In this document: in pieces, positions 1 through 6,854 of the stretch
How the letters are laid out: each line of letters opens with the position of its first letter
Numbering within the stretch: the first letter of the stretch is position 1
From: CAYURR01 sp964446745
Lineage (GTDB): Bacteria; Bacillota; Clostridia; Lachnospirales; WQUN01
DNA: 22,735 nt
Direction of reading: 5' to 3'
NCBI GenBank assembly: GCA_964446745.1
Contig: CAYURR010000027.1
Location: 1 to 22,735 of the forward strand
Program-made: the position numbers and the translations under genes
The notes under the pieces: generated by a model
Seen by the model: the letters and a program-made list of their open reading frames with translations, nothing else
What the model was told of the DNA's origin: nothing
Databases searched by the model: none

Positions 1-73
1 GCCTACATAAGCTTGGGGGTTCTTTGTGGCACAAGCTCGGATAATTATCTATTCAAAATGGGCAGTTACTCTC
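1..73. other. Short AT-rich edge without a recognised gene
   Basis: No coding region is supported here. Two small dyads are visible: AGCTTG at 10-15 against CAAGCT at 32-37, and TTGTGGCACAA at 24-34. There is no T-tract after either in a direction that would serve the neighbouring gene, so I do not call a terminator. It may be the end of something outside the window. Confidence 0.3.
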
Positions 74-238
74 TTACTTATCAATCATAGCTATCGAAAT
101 TGCTACCATAAATAAATCTTCTATAGTTTTTGACTCTTCAATTGCCTGTTTAATCATTTCTTTTTCTATATCTGATAGTTTGCGTTTGCTATTTTCTACG
201 CTCCATTTACATAGTGATTTAACTTGGTCTTGTGTCAT
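74..238 (-). CDS. Small hypothetical protein, 54 aa
   Basis: I do not recognise this gene. I chose the ATG at 238 because AAAGGA (248-253, minus strand) sits 9 bases before it; two upstream in-frame ATGs at 262 and 256 have no ribosome binding site. The product starts MTQDQVKSLCKW, is charged and probably helical in its first two thirds, and ends in a hydrophobic stretch (LFMVAISIAMI). It has no cysteine cluster or known motif that I can see. It lies downstream of another unrecognised AT-rich gene on the same strand, with about 125 bases between them and no clear terminator, so they may be co-transcribed. It could also be a phage-type or mobile-island small protein. Coding status is moderately supported by the start context only. 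Confidence 0.5.
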   Translation of the reverse strand: MTQDQVKSLCKWSVENSKRKLSDIEKEMIKQAIEESKTIEDLFMVAISIAMIDK

Positions 239-364
239 TAGCGTAATTCCTTTCATTATCATAATGAAAAAATGATTTTCAATTTCACACTATTCTGTTA
301 TCACTTTTGATTTTCAGTAATATCAGGGGTTATAGAAATAAATATAGTTCTAAATTGCAACTAA

Positions 365-1276
365 CTATTCTATTAACATACAATGTGAATTATTATTTCT
401 TAAATACTCTACTAATTCCAAAGAAAGTGCACTAATGTATTTATCGAAATAAACTTGAAAAACTGATGCTATCCAATTTTGGCTTCCTTCTGGTGGCTCA
501 AGATCACAATCTAAATGAAGAATGTGATCTGATGACATGATCAAATGAGAATCTATCAATAGTAAAAGCGATAAAAAATAAATAGTTACCGACTTGATTT
601 TATCGCAAACATCATTCAAACACCGTTGCACTCTTTCTTTTTGAAGATAAGGTATCTCTAAAAAGTTATCTCTTAAATGACCATCACTGTTAGCATGTAC
701 ATAATCATTTGCATTTTTGTCGATAAGTTTCCAAGTATTACTAAAAAAATCATCACAGCATCTTTTAATCTCATCACCGTCTATTATGTGTTTTATATAT
801 ACATGAGCAGCAAAATGTTCTTTTAATAATTTGCGATTTGAGTCAAGTATAAGTTCGCCTTTTATCCAAAGATGTATTACTTTCATCCTAACTTTCAAGT
901 CACTTGGTATGTCTTTACCTAATAAATATTTATTAGACTCTTCAATTGTCTTAACCATATATAACCATTGAAACAAGTCATCTCTATATTTTCTTAATAA
1001 AACATTTGCATCAGAGAAAGAGCCGGTTTTACAACATAGAAGAATATTTCCTAACGTTTTTATGCCACTTAATATTTGGCTACCGCTTAATATAAATATG
1101 TGATTATTATGACTTGTTATCATAGCTGCATTATCACTAAGCACATCTAACATTCTCTTTGTGTCATCGACCAATGATGTTATTTCATCAAAAGGCAAAA
1201 AGTTAGAGATGTTTCTTTTGAATTCATCGTATTCTTCACCAGACATTTCTCGTCCATTTACTTTGACAGTCCTCAT
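365..1276 (-). CDS. Hypothetical helical protein, 303 aa
   Basis: I do not recognise the family. The start is the ATG at 1276 (MRTVKVNGREMSGEEYDEF): GAGGGG at 1284-1289 lies 7 bases upstream, whereas the upstream ATG at 1309 has no such site. The protein looks almost wholly alpha-helical, with one strongly hydrophobic segment at about residues 228-247 (FLSLLLLIDSHLIM) that may be a membrane or buried helix. One R-x5-H element (R148 to H154, RKLLKEH) recalls the RX4-6H motif of HEPN ribonucleases, but this can occur by chance and I would not assign that function. Codon use is much more AT-rich than in the genes from 1.6 kb onward (many TTA, ATA, AAA), which suggests transfer. Abortive-infection or island cargo is possible; nothing proves it. 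Confidence 0.6.
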   Translation of the reverse strand: MRTVKVNGREMSGEEYDEFKRNISNFLPFDEITSLVDDTKRMLDVLSDNAAMITSHNNHIFILSGSQILSGIKTLGNILLCCKTGSFSDANVLLRKYRDDLFQWLYMVKTIEESNKYLLGKDIPSDLKVRMKVIHLWIKGELILDSNRKLLKEHFAAHVYIKHIIDGDEIKRCCDDFFSNTWKLIDKNANDYVHANSDGHLRDNFLEIPYLQKERVQRCLNDVCDKIKSVTIYFLSLLLLIDSHLIMSSDHILHLDCDLEPPEGSQNWIASVFQVYFDKYISALSLELVEYLRNNNSHCMLIE

Positions 1277-1627
1277 TACATATCCCCTCACAAAAAATAT
1301 ATCACCCAAACATATTTAACAACAGATACTTTCTTCACCCTCTCAATTAGCTTAGTTCGTTTATCCCAACTTCTAATTATTGCTACAATATCCATCTAGA
1401 TTAACATAAGCCATAACCCTAAAAAACACATTCACATCCCCGTTGAAGCCCAATAGCCTCTTCACAACTAAGAATACTTCCTTTCAAAATTCATAAAATT
1501 GTACCATATGTTTGTCCACTCAGCAATCATACATCTATAAAAACCGTAAAAAAACGACAACCAAAATCGGTTGTCGTTTACAACATTTTAAGACTGCTAC
1601 TCTACTCCCTATTTCTTCCCCTAACCC
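1277..1627. other. AT-rich intergenic region
   Basis: A 351-base gap between two minus-strand genes. Its right part holds a clear minus-strand terminator (1545-1580, listed separately). The rest should hold the promoter of the gene that starts at 1276, but I see no convincing -35/-10 pair. A 30-codon minus-strand frame at 1373-1465 begins with GTG; AAAGGAAG lies 11 bases upstream. It is too short and isolated to call. Confidence 0.5.
1545..1580 (-). terminator. Rho-independent terminator of the beta-helix gene
   Basis: An 11-bp perfect stem (1552-1562 with 1569-1579; core ACGACAACC/GGTTGTCGT) with the 6-base loop AAAATC. Read on the minus strand the stem is followed by an uninterrupted run of seven T. 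It lies about 50 bases past the stop codon at 1628 and fits termination of that gene. Confidence 0.85.
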
Positions 1628-3376
1628 CTACCCTCTCATTCTGGAACTCACAACCCCCACCGCACATCCCAATACAACCAGTAGCACCGTAAATACCCAT
1701 ATCGCCACCATCTCCCGAATACTTCCGTTATCGGATGTCTTGGGGTTTTCTTTTTTCTGAGCAACCGTAGCCTCTTGACCTCTCACATCAGCTTCATTCC
1801 CTGCATACATAGCTATCTCAGACTCTCGCACTACCCCCGTGTCCATCGTATCCCCAGTCTCCATCTCCACCTGCGGCTCAGAGCCATACTGAGGTTCTGC
1901 CATACGAGTCTCAACCTTATTTGTATCTATATTTGCTTTGCCTTTACTCGCCTTATCTGTACCCACACTACCCAAAGGCGCATCCCCCGCACCCGCTTCG
2001 TCTACCGCTATTTCATCACTGACTACACTACCCATATCACTACCTGCAATTTTATCCTTGTCTGCATCCTTCGCGGGCGCGCTTTCGTCCAAAATTACCT
2101 TTCCCATCGGCAGCGCCATAGTCGTCAATACATTTTTATCTGGCTCAACCGAGGCTTTAGGCTCTGCCATAGCTCCTGGCCCCGGCGTAGGCGTAGCCGT
2201 AGCCACCGCCATCCCTGTCTTCGCCGTGCTCTGCACAGGCTTCAGCGTTACATCCATGTACGCGAGTGTACCGCCATTTCCGCGAGCTGCGCGGCTATAT
2301 GCGATGTTACCCTTCAGGCTGCTATTCTCGGATACGCTGACCTGACCGTCAGCGTATACGCCACCGGACCAGCCTCTGTCGCCGCCCTCGGCTGTATTAT
2401 TTTCTATTTTGCTGCCGTTTTGGACGGACATGCCGCCGTACATCGTATATATGCCGCCACCAACAGCCGTGAAACCGCCTTTTACATTGTTGTTGGTTAC
2501 CACACTTTTATTATCGATCGCGTACATGTCCGGTGTTTCCTCATAGCCGTATGCGTATACGCCGCCGCCATACGCGTTTTCTGCGGAGGTCGCTATGTTT
2601 TGCGCGATCGCGGAGCTATCATCGAGCCGGAGCTTTGCGTCGGCTATATATACACCGCCGCCAAAGGCCTCTTTATCCGATACGGACCTATTGCTTTCTA
2701 TCCTACTGCCGCCCGATATCTCCACGGGTGATTCCTGCGAAAACACTCCGCCGCCATATGACAGCTTCATGCCGTTTGCGGTGTTGTTCTGTATCACGGT
2801 CGACGCATCGGCCTTTAGTACCCCACTGCTCACGGCTACACCGCCACCACCGGCGGTTCCTATTGACATAACCATGTTCCCGTCTATCGTCGTGCCGCTC
2901 AGGCTTACGGTTCCGCCCTCCGCGTACAGCGCGCCGCCAAATGCATTTTTACCGAACGGATTATGTTCGTTCGGTGCATTTTGCCCGCCTATGTGCATGC
3001 AGTCTCGGATCACAGTATTCTTGACGTTTAAAAGCCGCGCCCTACTCTCCACGCCTCCGCCTATTCCTTTTCCATCGAGTACCATATCCACGAGTGTCAC
3101 GCGCGCGCCGCCCTCGCTTATCGAGATATGACGCTTGCCTGCAGCCGAGACCAATGCCGCTTCCTTGTTTCCCTTGATCGTCAGATTCCTGTCGCCGGGG
3201 ATCTCAATTGTATCTTCAAGTGTGATACTGTCCTCAAGCCTTATGATGGTGTAGCCGTTTTTTATCGCCGTACGCAGCTCGTTATGGGTCTTCACGGTGG
3301 CTTCCGTACCCGCTGCGTATATGCAGACCGTATATGCAAACAAAAATATGCCTACGGCACAAAGTAATCTCTTCAT
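1628..3376 (-). CDS. Secreted beta-helix repeat protein with sortase-like anchor
   Basis: A 582-residue exported protein. Residues 1-22 form a signal peptide (MKRLLCAVGIFLFAYTVCIYA). From about 30 to 370 it carries repeated rungs built on GGG[VI][YFA] (GGALYA, GGGVAV, GGGVFS, GGGVYI, GGGVYA, GGGIYT, SGGVYA), spaced about 30-40 residues, as in right-handed parallel beta-helix surface proteins and the Chlamydia Pmp type. Residues about 375-540 are a low-complexity Pro/Ala/Asp/Lys-rich stalk. The C-terminus has NPKTSD (544-549), a hydrophobic helix (about 555-575) and the basic tail RMRG, the order of a sortase substrate; NPKTxD variants are common in Clostridia. No sortase gene is in the window. 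Start: ATG with GGGAGG 7 bases upstream. Likely role is adhesion or carbohydrate contact at the wall, but the ligand is unknown. Confidence 0.8.
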   Translation of the reverse strand: MKRLLCAVGIFLFAYTVCIYAAGTEATVKTHNELRTAIKNGYTIIRLEDSITLEDTIEIPGDRNLTIKGNKEAALVSAAGKRHISISEGGARVTLVDMVLDGKGIGGGVESRARLLNVKNTVIRDCMHIGGQNAPNEHNPFGKNAFGGALYAEGGTVSLSGTTIDGNMVMSIGTAGGGGVAVSSGVLKADASTVIQNNTANGMKLSYGGGVFSQESPVEISGGSRIESNRSVSDKEAFGGGVYIADAKLRLDDSSAIAQNIATSAENAYGGGVYAYGYEETPDMYAIDNKSVVTNNNVKGGFTAVGGGIYTMYGGMSVQNGSKIENNTAEGGDRGWSGGVYADGQVSVSENSSLKGNIAYSRAARGNGGTLAYMDVTLKPVQSTAKTGMAVATATPTPGPGAMAEPKASVEPDKNVLTTMALPMGKVILDESAPAKDADKDKIAGSDMGSVVSDEIAVDEAGAGDAPLGSVGTDKASKGKANIDTNKVETRMAEPQYGSEPQVEMETGDTMDTGVVRESEIAMYAGNEADVRGQEATVAQKKENPKTSDNGSIREMVAIWVFTVLLVVLGCAVGVVSSRMRG

Positions 3377-3439
3377 GTCCTTGCCTCCCGATATTTTTTA
3401 TTTAGTATGGCATTTATAGGAAAATACATACAATCTTTC

Positions 3440-3469
3440 TTTACCAACGCGTGCAACTTGTGTTAGAAT
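3440..3469 (+). promoter_or_regulatory. Predicted promoter of the xylB-ftsH-SLH operon
   Basis: TTTACC (3440-3445), an 18-base spacer and TAGAAT (3464-3469) preceded by TGTGT, an extended -10 element. The start codon is at 3497, so the leader would be about 20 bases. The 17-mer CAACTTGTGTTAGAATG (3454-3470) recurs exactly in the infC promoter. Confidence 0.55.
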
Positions 3470-3496
3470 GATTCAAACAAAATCGGAGGGAACCAT

Positions 3497-4978
3497 GTGG
3501 CATACTACATAGGCATAGATTTAGGTACATCCGCAGTCAAGCTCTTGCTTTGCGATGAAACCGGAACGATAACAAAAACCGTATCCCGGGAATATCCTCT
3601 TTATATGACAGACGATGGCCGTTCGGAGCAGAACCCCGCCGACTGGTGGAACGCAACCACCGATGGCATAAAGGAACTGGTAGACGGCGTTTCAGATATC
3701 GCTGCCATCAGCTTTTCGGGACAGATGCACGGGCTTGTAATACTCGATGAAAACGACAATGTGTTACGTCCCGCGATCCTCTGGAACGATCAGCGCACGA
3801 CAGCGGAATGCGATTACCTGAACAACGAGATCGGTCGTGACAAGCTACTCTTACATACAGCCAATATCGCGCTTACGGGCTTTACTGCACCGAAGCTATT
3901 ATGGGTAAAAAATAACGAGCCCGATGTATTTAAGCGCATCAGGCGCATCATGTTGCCAAAGGACTATTTGGTATACAAACTCACAGGCATACATGCGACG
4001 GATTATTCGGACGCGTCCGGAATGCTGCTATTGGATGTAAAAAACCGTTGCTGGTCGGATGTCATGACCGGTATCATCGGCATAGATAAATCCCAACTCG
4101 CCACACTACACGAATCCTACGGCGTCGTAGGCAATGTCTCAGCATCCGCAGCAGCCGAAACACATCTATCCACAAGCGTAAAGATCATCGCGGGTGGCGG
4201 GGATCAGGCCGTGGGTGCGGTGGGTACCGGCACGGTCTCAGACGGCATGTGTTCGGTATCGTTAGGCACCTCGGGTGTCGTATTCGTCGCGAGCGACAGC
4301 TTTGCTGTCGATACAAAACCCTCGGCGTTGCACGCGTTTTGCCATGCTAACGGTGCGTATCATATGATGGGCGTCACGTTAGCGGCAGCCGCCTCATTTA
4401 AGTGGTGGATTGAGGATATTTTAAATGAGAGCGACTTTGCAACCGAGCAAGCCGCGATAGATCCAAACGCTGACCTCGGGCTCAACAGGGTATATTACCT
4501 ACCATATCTGAACGGCGAGCGCACACCGCATAACGATCCCTATGCACGCGGCGCGTTTGTGGGCATGAGTATGACGACGGAGCGTTACCGCATGACACAG
4601 GCGGTTATGGAAGGTGTTACATTTAGCCTCAGGGACACACTCGAAAGGGTGCGTGAGCTCGGCATTAAGCCGGATCGTGTGCGTCTGATCGGTGGCGGCG
4701 CAAAAAGTCCGCTATGGTGTCAGATGACTGCCGATATATTTAACGTAAAAGTGGAAAGAATTAACAGTAGTGAGGGACCCGCGCTCGGCGCAGCTATCCT
4801 TGCGATGGTTGGTGAAGGCGTATATCCGTCCGTAGAGCAAGCCTGCGCAAACGTTATAAAGGCTACGGACAGCTACGAGCCGCGGCAAGAGGTCGTATCG
4901 ATGTACGACAAGCGTTACGAAGTCTTTAAGGGGCTTTATGCAGCCCTTAAAAATAGTTTTACGGAGATGAGCAGATAA
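3497..4978 (+). CDS. xylB: FGGY-family carbohydrate kinase, xylulokinase
   Basis: Cytoplasmic kinase, 493 residues, the normal length for xylulokinase, which phosphorylates D-xylulose with ATP to feed the pentose phosphate pathway. Seen: the N-terminal phosphate-binding loop GIDLGTSAVK (6-15), the family signature FSGQMHGLVILD, the substrate-side LWNDQRT, GGGDQAVGAVG with the probable catalytic base D236, LPYLNGERTPHNDP, and the second FGGY signature RLIGGGAKSPLW. Start is GTG 3497 with CGGAGGG 6 bases upstream; the ATG two bases earlier is out of frame and stops after five codons. No xylose isomerase, xylose transporter or XylR is adjacent, and the gene heads an operon with ftsH, so the physiological sugar is inferred from the family rather than from context. 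Other FGGY sugars (ribulose, for example) are not excluded. Confidence 0.9.
   Translation: MAYYIGIDLGTSAVKLLLCDETGTITKTVSREYPLYMTDDGRSEQNPADWWNATTDGIKELVDGVSDIAAISFSGQMHGLVILDENDNVLRPAILWNDQRTTAECDYLNNEIGRDKLLLHTANIALTGFTAPKLLWVKNNEPDVFKRIRRIMLPKDYLVYKLTGIHATDYSDASGMLLLDVKNRCWSDVMTGIIGIDKSQLATLHESYGVVGNVSASAAAETHLSTSVKIIAGGGDQAVGAVGTGTVSDGMCSVSLGTSGVVFVASDSFAVDTKPSALHAFCHANGAYHMMGVTLAAAASFKWWIEDILNESDFATEQAAIDPNADLGLNRVYYLPYLNGERTPHNDPYARGAFVGMSMTTERYRMTQAVMEGVTFSLRDTLERVRELGIKPDRVRLIGGGAKSPLWCQMTADIFNVKVERINSSEGPALGAAILAMVGEGVYPSVEQACANVIKATDSYEPRQEVVSMYDKRYEVFKGLYAALKNSFTEMSR
4925..4951 (+). other. Hairpin in the 3' end of xylB
   Basis: TTTAAGGGGCT (4925-4935) and AGCCCTTAAA (4942-4951) form a 10-bp stem with one bulged G and the loop TTATGC, inside the last 20 codons of xylB. 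It is followed by AATAGTTTT, not a true T-tract, so it is unlikely to be a strong terminator; it might moderate read-through or mRNA processing before ftsH. Confidence 0.3.
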
Positions 4979-4982
4979 ATCA

Positions 4983-6854
4983 ATGAAGGACAATAAAAAA
5001 GCCACGCCGAATATCATGACATATCTGATATTGGCGGTGCTACTGACACTGCTGTTTAATGCGTTTATATCGTACATAAACAGCGAAACCTTTGAAGAGG
5101 TGCAATATAACGAGTTCCGAAACTTTATCACGCAGAACAAGGTTGAAAAGGTAGAGATAGAGTCGGACAGGCTACTGATATGGTTAAAGGAAGAAACCGA
5201 GACAGAGCCGAATAAGCTGAAAAAAACCTACTACACCGGCTATATCTTTGACGCAGATTTATTGCCGATGTTAAACGACCACGGCATTTCTTACGGTCGA
5301 AAAGTCACGAACAACAATCCGGTAATGGACATTGTGATGACATGGGTATTACCGATAGCGATTATCTACGGACTTTCCACGCTATTGTTAAATAGCGTTG
5401 CAAAACGGATGGGCGGCGGTGGTCGCGGCGGCTTCATGTCTTTCGGACAGAGTACAGCCAAGGTATATCTTGAGAAACGCACGGGTATTACTTTCGATGA
5501 TGTTGCGGGTCAATCCGAGGCCAAGGAATCCCTGACCGAGATTGTAGACTTTCTACACAATCCGGGCAAATACACCGCAATCGGCGCAAAACAGCCCAAG
5601 GGTGCGTTATTGGTAGGCCCGCCGGGTACAGGTAAAACCCTGATCGCAAAGGCCGTCGCGGGCGAGGCGAATGTCGCATTCTTCTCGCTGTCTGGTTCGG
5701 ATTTTGTGGAGATGTTTGTGGGTGTTGGCGCATCACGCGTGAGGGATTTGTTTAAACAGGCGGCACAGCATGCGCCATGCATAATATTTATCGATGAGAT
5801 AGATGCGATCGGTAAAAGCCGCGACAACGCAATGGGTGGCAACGATGAGCGCGAGCAGACATTGAACCAGTTGCTCGCGGAAATGGACGGCTTTGATTCT
5901 ACCAAGGCTGTTGTTATACTCGCGGCGACGAACAGACCGGAGATATTAGACAAGGCTTTATTGCGTCCGGGTCGCTTTGATCGACGCATCATCGTCGAGC
6001 GTCCCGATCTAAAGGGTCGCGAGGACATTCTCGGGGTTCATGTAAAGAAGGTAAAGACCGACACATCGATCGATTTAAAAAAGGTCGCACTCGCAACGCC
6101 GATGGCTACCGGTGCAGATCTCGCAAACATCGTGAACGAGGCTGCGTTGGCCGCCGTACGTGCTAAACGTGACCGCGTATGCCAGACCGATCTGATGGAT
6201 GCGGTCGAGGTTGTTATCGCGGGTAAGGAAAAGAAAGACCGCATCATGAACGAACGCGAAAAGCGTATCGTTGCGTATCATGAGGTAGGGCACGCTCTTG
6301 TGACGGCGCTCCAAAAGGACAAGAGGCCTGTGCAAAAGATTACGATTATTCCGCGCACATCGGGTGCGCTTGGATATATTCTAAAGCTACCCGAGGATGA
6401 ACATTTCATCGAGTCTAAGGACGATATGCTGTCGGATATAACGACGGCGGTCGCGGGTCGTGCCGCTGAGGAAATAGTGTTTGGCATACGTTCCTCGGGT
6501 GCGGCGAATGACATTGAACAGGCAACAAATATGGCAATGAACATGGTCAATGTGTATGGTATGTCGGATGAGTTTGATATGATGGGGTTATCCAGCGTCC
6601 AGAATAAATATCTGGATGGGCGCATGGTATCAAATGTATCCGATATAACGCGCTCAAGGGCTGACAAGGAGGTGCAGGAAATCATCAGGGACTGCCACCG
6701 TAAGGCAACCGATATCCTCAAAACGCACATGGACGCATTGAGGGATATCGCAGAGTTTTTAATCAATAAGGAAACGATCACCGGTGACGAATTCATGGAT
6801 ATACTGAGCCGGTACACCAATTTGAACGGAGGTCTTAGTTATGAAAACGCGTAA
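4983..6854 (+). CDS. ftsH: ATP-dependent zinc metalloprotease FtsH
   Basis: Membrane-anchored AAA+ protease, 623 residues, that unfolds and degrades membrane and regulatory proteins as a hexamer. Seen in order: N-terminal transmembrane helix (about 12-32), an extracytoplasmic domain, a second helix (about 115-138), a Gly-rich linker, Walker A GPPGTGKT (212-219), Walker B IIFIDEIDAI, the second region of homology ATNRPEILDKALLRPGRFD, and the zinc site HEVGH (433-437); the acidic third ligand is probably in GAANDIEQAT. It starts 4 bases after the xylB stop, and the nearest Shine-Dalgarno-like GGAG (4963-4966) is 16 bases away, so translation probably depends on coupling from xylB. Its 3' end overlaps the next gene by 14 bases. 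Clostridia often have more than one FtsH; this may be a paralogue, since it is not beside tilS-hpt. Confidence 0.95.
   Translation: MKDNKKATPNIMTYLILAVLLTLLFNAFISYINSETFEEVQYNEFRNFITQNKVEKVEIESDRLLIWLKEETETEPNKLKKTYYTGYIFDADLLPMLNDHGISYGRKVTNNNPVMDIVMTWVLPIAIIYGLSTLLLNSVAKRMGGGGRGGFMSFGQSTAKVYLEKRTGITFDDVAGQSEAKESLTEIVDFLHNPGKYTAIGAKQPKGALLVGPPGTGKTLIAKAVAGEANVAFFSLSGSDFVEMFVGVGASRVRDLFKQAAQHAPCIIFIDEIDAIGKSRDNAMGGNDEREQTLNQLLAEMDGFDSTKAVVILAATNRPEILDKALLRPGRFDRRIIVERPDLKGREDILGVHVKKVKTDTSIDLKKVALATPMATGADLANIVNEAALAAVRAKRDRVCQTDLMDAVEVVIAGKEKKDRIMNEREKRIVAYHEVGHALVTALQKDKRPVQKITIIPRTSGALGYILKLPEDEHFIESKDDMLSDITTAVAGRAAEEIVFGIRSSGAANDIEQATNMAMNMVNVYGMSDEFDMMGLSSVQNKYLDGRMVSNVSDITRSRADKEVQEIIRDCHRKATDILKTHMDALRDIAEFLINKETITGDEFMDILSRYTNLNGGLSYENA

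Noticed and set aside
10..37. Attachment site or terminator at the left edge
   Set aside because: Only a 6-bp dyad and an 11-base palindrome; no T-run, integrase or repeated copy within the window.
1373..1465. 30-codon minus-strand frame starting with GTG
   Set aside because: A purine-rich AAAGGAAG lies 11 bases upstream, but the frame is short, isolated and without recognisable motifs.
1775..2731. Long plus-strand open frame opposite the beta-helix gene
   Set aside because: It reads as Arg/His/Cys-rich nonsense without a ribosome binding site, and the minus strand has a signal peptide, repeats and an anchor.
4925..4955. Terminator between xylB and ftsH
   Set aside because: The stem is bulged and is followed by AATAGTTTT rather than a T-run; the 4-base gap argues for one transcript.
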